Assembly (NCBI RefSeq): GCF_003201205.1
Contig: NZ_QICN01000007.1
Location: forward strand, 170,032 to 234,031
Length of the DNA: 64,000 nt
Source of the DNA: Sinimarinibacterium flocculans
GTDB taxonomy: Bacteria; Pseudomonadota; Gammaproteobacteria; Nevskiales; Nevskiaceae
Direction of reading: 5' to 3'
Shown: in pieces, positions 16,783 to 25,501 of the stretch
Layout of the letters: each line of letters begins with the position of its first letter
Numbering within the stretch: position 1 is the stretch's first letter
The notes under the pieces: generated by a model
What the model saw: the letters and a program-made list of their open reading frames with translations, nothing else
The model's database searches: none
Told to the model about the DNA's origin: nothing
Position numbers and translations under genes: made by a program

Positions 16783-17775
16783 ATGTGGGATTTCGAACTC
16801 GGCCGCGCGATCGGCCTCATGGCACGCACGGCACCGTTCATCGCTCTGCGGCTGGCCATCTACCTGGGCATCACGCTGGCCTATGTCGTGGCGACCGGCG
16901 GCGGTGGCGGCATCGGTTACATGATCGGCAGCACCGGCGATGCCGAGGCGGCCGCAAACGGTGCGTTCTGGGGCGCCAGCACCGGCTTCGCGCTGGTGTC
17001 GGGCGTGCTGTACTTCGCACGCGAGTACCTGTTGTACATGGTCAAGGCCGGGCACATCGCAGTACTCGTCCCGCTGCTCGACAATCAGCCGATTCCCGAG
17101 GGCCGGAACCAGATCACGCACGCGACCGCCGTGGTCAGGGAGCGCTTCGTCGAATCGTCGGTCCTGTTCGGCGTGGACCAGCTCATCAAGGGTATCCTCA
17201 AGGCCTTCAACGCCACCGTGCTGACGGTGTCCGCCATCCTGCCGATCCCCGCGCTGCAGAACGTGATGAAGTTCGTCACCGCCGTGATCAACATGTCGCT
17301 GACCTACGTCGACGAGGTGATCCTGGCGTACAACATCCGCACGCAGCAGGAGAACCCCTGGGCCGGCGCGCGCGACGGCGTCGTGCTGTACGCCCAGAAC
17401 TACAAGAACCTGCTCAAGAACGCGGTGTGGCTGACCGTCTTCGTCTGGTTCCTCACCCTGCTGGTGTTCATCATCGTGTTCGCGCCGGTCGCCGCGCTGG
17501 TCGCGCTGTTCCCGGGCGTGGCCGGCTTCTGGACCTTCGCGATCGCAGCGGTGACCGCCTACGCCCTCAAGGCGGCACTCATCGACCCGATCGCCATGAC
17601 CTGCCTGATGCAGGCCTATTTCAAGGCCACCGAAGGACAGGCGCCGCGGCAGGACTGGGCCGACAAGCTCAACTCGGTGTCCGGAAAGTTCAAGCAGCTG
17701 GGTGACAAAGCCATGGCCTTCACCAAGAATCGCTTCACCCCCGCGGCGGCGGCAACGCCCGCCGCCAACCCGTGA
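16783..17775 (+). CDS. polytopic inner-membrane protein of unknown function
   Basis: 330 aa, with GGGAAGGGA before the ATG at 16783. Roughly six hydrophobic segments are visible: about 18-40, 55-90, 140-180 and two long ones at 215-270. The N-terminal part is glycine-rich (GGGGGIG). It looks like the uncharacterised bacterial membrane proteins of about 330 aa that occur beside VWA or DUF4412-type genes. No transport or enzyme motif recognised. It belongs to the plus-strand group 14403-18713, probably one operon. Confidence 0.72.
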   Translation: MWDFELGRAIGLMARTAPFIALRLAIYLGITLAYVVATGGGGGIGYMIGSTGDAEAAANGAFWGASTGFALVSGVLYFAREYLLYMVKAGHIAVLVPLLDNQPIPEGRNQITHATAVVRERFVESSVLFGVDQLIKGILKAFNATVLTVSAILPIPALQNVMKFVTAVINMSLTYVDEVILAYNIRTQQENPWAGARDGVVLYAQNYKNLLKNAVWLTVFVWFLTLLVFIIVFAPVAALVALFPGVAGFWTFAIAAVTAYALKAALIDPIAMTCLMQAYFKATEGQAPRQDWADKLNSVSGKFKQLGDKAMAFTKNRFTPAAAATPAANP

Positions 17776-17822
17776 GCGCAGCGCGCGCGCACGATGTCCC
17801 TTCACGCGAACAGGAGCAGCGC

Positions 17823-18713
17823 ATGAACCTCTCACGAACCCTCATCGCCATGGCCATGGCCGCGGCGCCGGTCTGGGCCTGGGCCGGCGGCAAGGCCGTG
17901 GTCGAAGGCGGAACCGGCGGCGACAAGGCCCGGATGACCTACGAATTCGACGGCGACCTGCTGCGCATGGACGTGCCGGACCAACCCGACGGCTACATGA
18001 TCATGCGCGACGGCAAGATCTACAGCGTCGCCCAGCAGAACGGGCAGCCGATGGTCATCGACATGGCCGGCATGGGCAAGATGCTCGGCGGCATGGCGCA
18101 GCGCTCGATGGCGAACATCGACCAGGACGTCGACCAGTTCATCAGCCTGGAGGACACCGGTCGCACCGAGACCATCGCCGGCATCAAGGGGCGCGTCCAC
18201 GTGCTGACATATGTCGACGACGGCCAGCGCAAGAGCCAGGAGATCGTGCTGTCGAACGACAAGAGCCTGAGCGAGATGAGCCGCAGCATGATGCGCATGA
18301 GCGAAATCATGGCGCAGTCGTTCGGAGTGGAACTGCCCGAGGGTAGCAAGCGCATGAGCGCCGAGATCACCGGCAAGGGCAGCGGCGTGCTCCGCTTCGG
18401 CAACGAGTACCGCGTCGTCTCGATCGACCGCAGCACGCCTTCCTCGTCGCGCTTCAAGCTGCCGGCCGAACCGCAGCAGATGCCGGACCTCGGCAACCTG
18501 TTCTCGGGTGCCGCCGGCGCCAATGCCGGGGCCTCGGCATCCGGGTCGGCCAACACCGGCGGGGGCAATCCGCTGGCCGATCTGTTCGGCCAGAAGGCTC
18601 AGCGCCAGCAGGATCGCGTCGAGCAGCGCACCGACCAGGAAGTCGACCAGGCCACCGACAGTGCCGTGGACAAGGCGCTCGACAAGGCCTTCGAGAAGCT
18701 CTTCGGCGGCTGA
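17823..18713 (+). CDS. exported DUF4412-like protein
   Basis: 296 aa, signal peptide about residues 1-21 (AMAAAPVWAWA). The mature N-terminal domain (MTYEFDGDLLRMD, then MIMRDGKIYSV) follows the pattern of DUF4412 and LolA-like proteins that test the dephosphorylated or reduced state of a bound ligand; the function is unknown. A low-complexity Gly/Ala/Ser linker leads to a charged heptad-like tail (QDRVEQRTDQEVDQATDSA) that should form an amphipathic helix. It is the last gene before a strong terminator and closes the plus-strand envelope group. Confidence 0.65.
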   Translation: MNLSRTLIAMAMAAAPVWAWAGGKAVVEGGTGGDKARMTYEFDGDLLRMDVPDQPDGYMIMRDGKIYSVAQQNGQPMVIDMAGMGKMLGGMAQRSMANIDQDVDQFISLEDTGRTETIAGIKGRVHVLTYVDDGQRKSQEIVLSNDKSLSEMSRSMMRMSEIMAQSFGVELPEGSKRMSAEITGKGSGVLRFGNEYRVVSIDRSTPSSSRFKLPAEPQQMPDLGNLFSGAAGANAGASASGSANTGGGNPLADLFGQKAQRQQDRVEQRTDQEVDQATDSAVDKALDKAFEKLFGG

Positions 18714-18730
18714 TCGTCGCTGCGGTACAA

Positions 18731-18769
18731 AACGGCGACGGCACGCAGGTGCCGTCGCCGTTCGTGTTT
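18731..18769. terminator. bidirectional rho-independent terminator
   Basis: A 14-bp perfect inverted repeat (arms 18731-18744 and 18749-18762) with a GCAG tetraloop. It is followed on the plus strand by TTCGTGTTTC and preceded by ACAAAA, which gives a T-run on the minus strand. It lies between two convergent genes and should stop both transcripts. Confidence 0.85.
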
Positions 18770-18788
18770 CAGGCTGGGCCGGGCCGCG

Positions 18789-18983
18789 TCAGCAGGGGCC
18801 GTACCGGTCCCCGTGTTCGAGATGCGCCGAGGCCGCCTCGCGCGGGAGTTCCATCGTCTTCTTGTTCTTGTGGCAGAGCACCACGCTCGCGCCACCCGCC
18901 TTGCCGCCCGGGCCGGGGGTGGACACGACGACGCAGGCACTCAGCATCAGGCTCAGACAGCCTGCCAGCATCATTCTTGTCAT
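18789..18983 (-). CDS. small lipoprotein with CHK...HLxHGDxxGxC motif
   Basis: 64 aa, ATG at 18983 after CAGGAG. The signal peptide ends in the lipobox LMLSAC (about residues 12-17). The mature part is Gly-rich and then ends with CHKNKKTMEL followed by HLEHGDRYGPC. This short Cys/His pattern recurs at the C-terminus of many small exported proteins of unrelated bacteria and is thought to bind metal or form a disulfide; no function is established. It is preceded by no close gene and ends at the shared terminator. Confidence 0.8.
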   Translation of the reverse strand: MTRMMLAGCLSLMLSACVVVSTPGPGGKAGGASVVLCHKNKKTMELPREAASAHLEHGDRYGPC

Positions 18984-19112
18984 GAAGGCTCCTGCCACTG
19001 CGGTGGCATCCTTGCGGTGAGCCCCGACCTTAGCCTGCGTGAGGACGCGGCGCCAGATCCAGTGCCCGCGCTGACCGGCCGGGCCGCATGAACGGCTTGC
19101 CGACGCCGACGC

Positions 19113-20060
19113 TCAGCAGAGCGGCTCGTCGAGCGCCGCGCGGACCTCGTCCTCGCTCAGCATCACCGCTTCGCCGTCGCCGAGTTGCGCCGCGGCGCCT
19201 TCCGCGGAGAACAGGATCGTCAAAACCGACTCGCCGCGCTCGATCTCGATCTCGCCGCCGGTCGGATAGCCGTCCTCGCGGGTGATGTTCTGCACCGTCG
19301 TGATGCGGCGCGAGCCACCGGTGCAGCGCGACGAGTTGTAGATGTAGGGGCCATCGACCGCGAACGCCCCCGAGCCTGGTACCTCCTCCACGCGCAGCGG
19401 CTCGCCCGCCTCGCCCTGCAGCCAGACCAGCGAGTAGCCATCGGGGATCGAACGCCCCAGCACGCGCACCAGCACCGAGGCGTACTCGGTAGCCTCGTCG
19501 AGAACGCGCCATTCCAGCCCGCCGCTGATGCGCTCGGTGGCCTGCTCGATCACATCGACCCCGCCGAGATCGCGAATGGTCCGCTTCAGCACCAGGGCAT
19601 CGTCGTTGGAGCCGAACTCGACATAGCGATCGTCGCCGTCCGTGGACCCGGACGGCTCGTCACCCGGCGTTGCGCCCGTCACGAGATCGCCCTCGTACTC
19701 GAGCTGCGCCGGTATGCCGTCCAGGTCGGCGGTCACCCGGCAGCCGTCGAACTCGTAGCGCGTGAAACGCACGACCGGGTCGATGTCGTAGTAGTCGAAC
19801 TGCCGCCGCCCCTCGCCGTTCACGACGATCGCCGTACCCTGCTCGCAGGCGTCCGGCGGCGTCGCCGCGGGATCGAACGCCGTGGCAGCGTGCCCCAGCA
19901 GCGGCCCACCCACGTGCAGGATGCGTCCGAGCTGGCCCAGCTCCTCGACCGCCACCTCGCGGGGATCGAGGCTGCCACCACCGTCGCTTCCACATCCGGC
20001 GACCAGCAGGCCGACGATGCCCAGTGCCGCCGACCGTCCTGTCGGGCCAAGTGTGCGCAT
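19113..20060 (-). CDS. hypothetical lipoprotein
   Basis: 315 aa, ATG at 20060. The signal peptide ends in LLVAGC (about residues 18-23), then a GSDGGG linker. The mature part is acidic and beta-rich, with Cys pairs that could form disulfides. No family recognised. It stands alone, with a 339-base intergenic stretch upstream and 129 bases downstream, and shows no sign of decay. Confidence 0.72.
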   Translation of the reverse strand: MRTLGPTGRSAALGIVGLLVAGCGSDGGGSLDPREVAVEELGQLGRILHVGGPLLGHAATAFDPAATPPDACEQGTAIVVNGEGRRQFDYYDIDPVVRFTRYEFDGCRVTADLDGIPAQLEYEGDLVTGATPGDEPSGSTDGDDRYVEFGSNDDALVLKRTIRDLGGVDVIEQATERISGGLEWRVLDEATEYASVLVRVLGRSIPDGYSLVWLQGEAGEPLRVEEVPGSGAFAVDGPYIYNSSRCTGGSRRITTVQNITREDGYPTGGEIEIERGESVLTILFSAEGAAAQLGDGEAVMLSEDEVRAALDEPLC

Positions 20061-20399
20061 GAATGCCTCCGGAAGTTCGTTGCCGATTCGCTAGCAAAAG
20101 GCGATCCAACGGCGGTGCGCCCTCATGGATACCGCCGATCCGGTGTAACGCTCCGCATTGATTCGGAGTCGCTGAAGCGCGAGGTCACGACTGTGGAAGC
20201 CCTGCAGCGAAACACGCTGTGCGGCATCAGCCAGCACGGGGGCGCCCCAAAAGATGGGACGCGGCGGGAAAAGGAGTCAGATCCCGCCGCGCCCAATTGA
20301 ACCGGCGTCCGCCCCCCGACGGGCGCCGGTATTCGCCAAACCCTGAAGACAGGCCCCGCGGAGACGCCCCCCGACACCTCCGCGGAGCTGCCTCCCCCG
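20061..20399. other. intergenic region, no gene seen
   Basis: 339 bases between a lipoprotein gene (minus) and the end of the first ceramidase-like gene (minus). No plausible ORF with a ribosome site. It contains an inverted repeat GCGGCGGGA/TCCCGCCGC near 20261-20290 and a CCGCGGAG/CTCCGCGG pair near 20357-20392. The second could act as a weak terminator for the ceramidase-like gene, but it lacks a clear T-run. The promoter of the lipoprotein gene must lie at the left end. Confidence 0.5.
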
Positions 20400-23378
20400 C
20401 TACCGCACTTCCATGCTGCCGGTGTTGCCGTCTGTATCGAACACCCGCACGGTCATGCGGTCCCCCGGTGCCGGCGAGATCGCGGCGCGACAGTTGCGAC
20501 CCTGCGCGCCGCACGCCACCGGCACTTCCCTGGCCCCCCCCTCGCTCTCCCCTTCTTCCCCTGTCACTTCGATGACGGCGCGTTCGAACGCGCCGGTTCT
20601 TGCCCAGGGCCGGAACGTGCAGGTGTCGCAGATGCGCGCACTGCCGTTGTCGGCGATGAACGGAAAGGCCGTTTCCCCCGGCGTTCTCGGATAGACGACC
20701 GAAGCCACGTCGAATGCGATCGCATCGTCGCCCACGCTCAGGTTCTCGATGGCGATGCCGTCCCAGACCGAGACCGTGAACGGCGCCGAACAGAAGGCGT
20801 AGTCCTGCGTCGCGAAGGACTGCCTCGTGCGACCTTCGACGCAGAAGCGGTAGCGGCCCGGCGGGGTCGAACCCAGCCGCGCCGGGTGTGCGCTGTAGGC
20901 CTCGAAGCCGGCGGTCCAGATCCATTCCTGCATGCCGGCATACGTGCGCAACACGCCGGGTACGCCGTCCGGAAACTCGACGCGGGTGACGACTTCGCCA
21001 CTCTGGTCCGCATGGTCGACCCATTGCTCGGGGGCGGTCTCGCGCTGCACGGTGACGCGCGGGTTGTCGATCGCGGTGGACCCGCCGCGCCACACGAACT
21101 GCGCCATCGCGAAGCGCGTGATGTCGGCGGGCTGCTGCAGCGGCTCGGGCTCGCCGGCATCGTCCGGCATGCCGGCCTGCCAGGCGTCGAAGGCGACGGC
21201 GCTCGCGGCGCCGACGGTGCGCGACAGCGTCTGCTGGCGCAGTTCGTCGACCTCTGCGAGCAGGTCCAGCGGCTCCGGTGCCAGCTCCGGCCCGTTCTGC
21301 ATCGCGGCGCCCAGTCGCACGAGGCGCGTCACCATGTAGTCGGCGGTATGCGGCCCGTAGGCGGTGAGCGCCTTGCGGTAGTGGTCACGGTTCATGTACT
21401 CGCGATAGCTCACCGTGTAGCCGTTGTAGTCGCCGGCGTGGCCGACGCCGACGACGAGCCGGTAGCCCGGCACGCCGAGGTCCTGGATCTCCTCGCGCGT
21501 GAAATTTCCGCGGATCTGCGCCGTGTCCGCGGGTTCGCTCTCCGCACTCAGCACATTCTCGGGTGCATCCCAGCCGCGGGCGTCGTTGTGCACCTGCGCA
21601 CGCATGCGTGCGATTGCCTCGGGCGCAAGGTTGTCGCCGGGAATCTGGCCGGCGTTGTTCTCGGCATCATCCGGATCGAAGTAACGCGCCTGGATCGCGC
21701 AGGCCTGCGTGTATTGCGGGTCGTCGCGAAACGCGGGCATCAGGCAGGCCCAGTCGAAGCCGGCGTAGAGATCACCGGCGACCTCGTTGGCGCGCGATTC
21801 GAGGTTGAGGATCAGGTCGGCCTGCGCCTCGCAGGCGCAGGACGCGAGCAGGATCTCGCCGAGCCGCATCGCCTGCAGGTGAATGCGCGCGTTCTCCTCG
21901 ACGAGGCCGACGCCCGGCGCACTGTAGTGACCCGGCACCGGCACGCCTTCGGCCTTCAGCGTCGCGTGGATCGTCGCGGTGAGGCCGGTCAGGGGCCCCT
22001 CGCCGGGTATGCCGTTGCGCGAGCAGTCGGGCAGGCCGAGCACCGGCACCCCGACATCGCCGCCGAACGTCAGCTCGGTGTTGCAGTTCGACACCGTCGG
22101 CAGCGGGTGCGACAACGGTCCGGGCACCCAGGCCGAGCGCCAGTCGACGGTGAAATCGCTCGTGAACGGCACGCGCGCCTGCGCCGTGCCGGCGAGCGCC
22201 CAGGCGCGCAGGATGTCGTCGGCGAGAAAGCGCACGTTGCGCTCGGTCTGCACATAGCCCTTGTGGTTCCAGTCGCGGATCGTGCCCTCGCCGCCGGCGC
22301 AGGCGTCCGTCTCCGGCGCTTCGGCATCGCCGGGCCAGCGCCCGCACACCGATCCGTCGTCGGCGATCAGTTCGTCGCGGTCGCCGCTGTTCTCGGCGCT
22401 GCCGACGTCGCCCTGGCTGAACACCAGCGACGCGCCGAGCTCGCGGTCGACGTAGCGCTCGAGCGCCGCAAGAAAATCGGCGCTGTGCAGATCGTGCGGG
22501 TCGAGGCTTTCCGGATGCTCGCCCCAGTTGACCCAGGCTGCCAGCGGCCGCGGCTGCGCCGCATCGCTCAGATCGTCGAAGCGGATCACCACCAGGCCGC
22601 GATCGCCGTACTCGAGCGGATAGCCGGCCGGCGTACCGTCGATCGCGGTCGCCAGACGCACGACATTGCCCTTGTACACGCGGTGCGGGACTTCCATCGC
22701 CGCCATGCGGGCCGGCCTCAGATTCGCGGCGGCCTGCTCGATGGCCGCGGCCATCCGCCGCGCCTGGAACTCGAAGAAGCGCGCGTCGAACACGTCCTGG
22801 AACAGGAACAGGCCGGCGGCGAGCGTCGACGAGTACGCCGAACTGTGGTTGTGCGTGACGTGGTGTAGGATCTGCGCGTGACCGATGCCCGAGTCGCCGT
22901 CTTCGAGCAGTTGCGCGACGCGCCGCTGCAGCATGTCCTGCGCCAGGTAGTTGTCGGTCTTCAACAGCGCGATGCGCCTGCCGTCGCTGCCCTCGACGAC
23001 GATGGCGCGTGCCGTCAGTCGCGATTGCACGCCGTAGCTGGCGTGCTTGAGCTTGTGCGTGAGAAACGGATCGAAGTCACCGGCGATCAGGCCGCCGAGC
23101 GTGTCGGTGGCGTAGTCGCAGTACTGGCCGGCGCAGTAGCCCACGTCCGGTGTCATGTCGGCGATGCCGACGCCGACCCGGATTTTCACTTCGCCGCCGG
23201 TCGGCGGTGGCGTCGCGCCGGCCTCGGGCGCCGTGCTGCTTCCGCAGGCCGAAGCAAGCAACGCGAGCGTCAGCAACGCTGTCGTAGGAGCGCCCTTCAG
23301 GCGCGACCGATGGCGCGCGCCGCGGTCGCGCCTGAGAGGCGCTCCTACAAAGGAAGCGACGGTGCGCGTGGACCTCAT
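20400..23378 (-). CDS. neutral ceramidase-like lipoprotein
   Basis: 992 aa. It resembles the N-terminal domain of neutral/alkaline ceramidases: the start of the fold VGIADMTPD, the Zn-binding THNHSS, then a HPESL...SADF segment matching the HxTS...D region. The usual GDVSPN segment with the nucleophilic Ser appears as GDVGSAEN, so the serine has shifted by one. A C-terminal beta-sandwich region follows (about 750-992). The signal peptide (LASAC lipobox) is interrupted by an in-frame REP element (23284-23348), and ATG 23378 is coupled to the upstream gene by ATGA. The substrate may be a ceramide-like or other amide-linked lipid (inference). Confidence 0.78.
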   Translation of the reverse strand: MRSTRTVASFVGAPLRRDRGARHRSRLKGAPTTALLTLALLASACGSSTAPEAGATPPPTGGEVKIRVGVGIADMTPDVGYCAGQYCDYATDTLGGLIAGDFDPFLTHKLKHASYGVQSRLTARAIVVEGSDGRRIALLKTDNYLAQDMLQRRVAQLLEDGDSGIGHAQILHHVTHNHSSAYSSTLAAGLFLFQDVFDARFFEFQARRMAAAIEQAAANLRPARMAAMEVPHRVYKGNVVRLATAIDGTPAGYPLEYGDRGLVVIRFDDLSDAAQPRPLAAWVNWGEHPESLDPHDLHSADFLAALERYVDRELGASLVFSQGDVGSAENSGDRDELIADDGSVCGRWPGDAEAPETDACAGGEGTIRDWNHKGYVQTERNVRFLADDILRAWALAGTAQARVPFTSDFTVDWRSAWVPGPLSHPLPTVSNCNTELTFGGDVGVPVLGLPDCSRNGIPGEGPLTGLTATIHATLKAEGVPVPGHYSAPGVGLVEENARIHLQAMRLGEILLASCACEAQADLILNLESRANEVAGDLYAGFDWACLMPAFRDDPQYTQACAIQARYFDPDDAENNAGQIPGDNLAPEAIARMRAQVHNDARGWDAPENVLSAESEPADTAQIRGNFTREEIQDLGVPGYRLVVGVGHAGDYNGYTVSYREYMNRDHYRKALTAYGPHTADYMVTRLVRLGAAMQNGPELAPEPLDLLAEVDELRQQTLSRTVGAASAVAFDAWQAGMPDDAGEPEPLQQPADITRFAMAQFVWRGGSTAIDNPRVTVQRETAPEQWVDHADQSGEVVTRVEFPDGVPGVLRTYAGMQEWIWTAGFEAYSAHPARLGSTPPGRYRFCVEGRTRQSFATQDYAFCSAPFTVSVWDGIAIENLSVGDDAIAFDVASVVYPRTPGETAFPFIADNGSARICDTCTFRPWARTGAFERAVIEVTGEEGESEGGAREVPVACGAQGRNCRAAISPAPGDRMTVRVFDTDGNTGSMEVR
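23284..23348. repeat. REP-type palindromic element inside the coding region
   Basis: 65 bases, GTAGGAGCG at one end and CGCTCCTAC at the other, with an imperfect inner stem (CTTCAGGCGCGACCG paired with CGGTCGCGCCTGAGAG). A second copy lies at 42231-42300. Such elements are common in intergenic spacers of gammaproteobacteria. This copy sits inside the signal-peptide coding sequence of the ceramidase-like gene and keeps the reading frame open on the minus strand. Confidence 0.88.
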
Positions 23379-25213
23379 GCGCCGTCCCCGAGCAGCCCAC
23401 AGAACTCCGCCGGCAGCAGCCCAGCACTCAGGCACAGATCCGCCAGCGGCGTCTGCGGATCGAGCAGCGTGCAGAAGGCTTCCGGCCCGCCGGCCGCGAG
23501 GCAGTTGTCGGACAGCGCGTCCTGCACGTACTCCAGATCGCGGGCGAGTTCCGCAATCAGGCAATCGTCGCTGGCGGTGCTGTCGACGCAGCTGCGCAGA
23601 TAGACCGGGACGTAGTCGAGCGGCTCGGCGTCGAACAGCGGCAGGTAGGCCTGCAGCCGCAGCAGTGGCGCCGTCAGCGGGCCGAGCGAGACGAACTCCT
23701 CGTAGCCGGTGAACGGGATCAAAAAGCCGGTATCGCCGGAGGCGTCGACGTAGCTGAATTCCTCCTCGGGCAGGATGTAGCCGAAGCTGTTCTGCGTGAG
23801 CCCGAACAGCATCACCGTCGCATCCGGGTTCGCGGCAGCCGCGAGCCCGCGGATGAACTCGCCGAAGGTATTGGTCGTCTCGCCCGGAATCGTCGCGATC
23901 TCGACGCCGCCGGCTCCGCCGAGCGTCACGCGGGTGACCAGCGTCTGCGCGACCGTGGGTGCCTGACCGATCTCGGTCTGCACTTCGCCGACGATGTCGC
24001 CGAGCACCGGAATGTCGGTGACGAGGGTCGGTGTGAAGTCGTAATAGCGGTTGAACGCACCGACCGGCGCGACGGCGACGAAGAACGGATTGGTCACCGG
24101 CAGCGTCGCGGTGACGCTGCGCAGCTCCATCCCCGGGCTCAGCTCGCGCGCCGGCTGGCGCAGGGCAAAGTCGGCCAGCGCGTCGCCGCGGCAGCGCACG
24201 CGCTCGTAGGCATCGGGTTCATCGAAACCGCATTGCCCGCCGGACGGCGAGGCGTCCGCGATCGGGCCGTTGAAGTACAGCCCCACGCCGCCACGCCGCT
24301 CGAGGCGTCGCATCGCACCGAGGATGTAGTCGGCGTGCGGAATGCGCGGGTCCTCGTTGATGCTCGTCGGGTGCGCGGCGTACTGCAGGAGCTGCGCGAT
24401 CGGCGCACCGCCGCGGGCGTGCTCGACCCGCAGCAGGGCCAGCCGCGGGTCCGCGTCGTCCGCGGGGTTCACGCGCGGACGCCGATAGTTGTTGAAGTCC
24501 GAGGTCTCGCCGGAAGCGATGCTCAGGCGCGCGCGCCTGCGTCCGTCGATCGCTGCGGCGACGGCCTGCACCGCTGCCGCATAGAGCGTGTTGTCGATCC
24601 AGTCCTGCGGCACGCCGCCCCACAGGCCCTGCAGGTCGGCACCGGCATGCGTGTGGGTCTGGCCGGAGAGGATGTGGTCGGACTCGACGCAGGCATCCCG
24701 GGCGCAGCTCGCCTCGACAATCGCGGCCCGCAGGCCGTCCTGGATCAGGTTGCCGGCACCGATGGCGTCGAGCGTGACGAAGACCACGCGCTGGCCGGCG
24801 TGTTCGAGCAGCAGCAGCCGCAGATGCGTGTGCTCCACCTCGCCGTAGCGCAAGGACTCGTGGGCAGTCTGCTGTGCGGGTTGCGTGAGGCCGGCGCCGA
24901 GTTCCGCGAACGGGCTCGGCAGGTTCTGCAGCGGGTTGATGCCGAAGCCGCCGAGGTTGAACTGCTGCAGCTTGGAGCCGACGTAGAGACGCGCCTCCTC
25001 GATGCCATCGACGTGCTGCTGGCTCGGGCTGACGACGACCCTGGCGGCGCCGGCACACCAGTCGTCGGCGATGCAGGTCTCGCCACCGGCGCCGGGGTCC
25101 ACCGGTCCACCGGTCCCTTCCACGGGGCGGCTCTCGCCGCAGGCGCAGAGCCACAGGCTGGCAAACGCGAGCAAAACGCGGCGACGCTCGACGCCGGGGG
25201 GCAGGTACCGCAT
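23375..25213 (-). CDS. neutral ceramidase-like lipoprotein (first gene of a pair)
   Basis: 612 aa, ATG at 25213 with AGGAG eight bases upstream (an ATG at 25225 lacks one). Lipobox LWLCAC at about residues 22-27. Conserved features of the neutral ceramidase N-terminal domain are present: VVVSPSQQ near the start, the canonical Zn motif THTHAGAD, HPTSINED, and an SP pair in ADASPSGG where the catalytic Ser is expected. Its stop overlaps the start of the following homologue as ATGA. The divergent AraC-type gene 25502 may control both, as the SphR regulator does for ceramidase in Pseudomonas (analogy, not shown). Confidence 0.8.
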   Translation of the reverse strand: MRYLPPGVERRRVLLAFASLWLCACGESRPVEGTGGPVDPGAGGETCIADDWCAGAARVVVSPSQQHVDGIEEARLYVGSKLQQFNLGGFGINPLQNLPSPFAELGAGLTQPAQQTAHESLRYGEVEHTHLRLLLLEHAGQRVVFVTLDAIGAGNLIQDGLRAAIVEASCARDACVESDHILSGQTHTHAGADLQGLWGGVPQDWIDNTLYAAAVQAVAAAIDGRRRARLSIASGETSDFNNYRRPRVNPADDADPRLALLRVEHARGGAPIAQLLQYAAHPTSINEDPRIPHADYILGAMRRLERRGGVGLYFNGPIADASPSGGQCGFDEPDAYERVRCRGDALADFALRQPARELSPGMELRSVTATLPVTNPFFVAVAPVGAFNRYYDFTPTLVTDIPVLGDIVGEVQTEIGQAPTVAQTLVTRVTLGGAGGVEIATIPGETTNTFGEFIRGLAAAANPDATVMLFGLTQNSFGYILPEEEFSYVDASGDTGFLIPFTGYEEFVSLGPLTAPLLRLQAYLPLFDAEPLDYVPVYLRSCVDSTASDDCLIAELARDLEYVQDALSDNCLAAGGPEAFCTLLDPQTPLADLCLSAGLLPAEFCGLLGDGA

Positions 25214-25501
25214 CTCTCTCCTCATCACGGGGAGGCGGTCGACGCATCCTGCGTTCGCCGCCCTTCCTTCCGTCCGCACCGCTGCCATTCTCGCGAATGA
25301 CAATCGGCGGCCGGGCTGTCATGGCCCGCGCCGCCGTGGAATCTCCGCCTTGCGCCGTCATCGGTGCAAAAGCGCCTGCCGAATCAACGTCCTGCGCTAC
25401 GACACCGCAGCGCAGAAAATATGTACGGCTTGTTCATTTTGTGACGCAGGCATGACCCCGTCTTGACGAATGCCGCCTTTTGGTTGAGAAATCACGCCAC
25501 T

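Noticed and set aside
20886..22868. 660-codon plus-strand ORF antisense to the ceramidase-like gene
   Set aside because: Shadow ORF caused by high GC: low-complexity, rich in Arg/Ala/Val, with no ribosome site, while the opposite strand has a recognisable protein.
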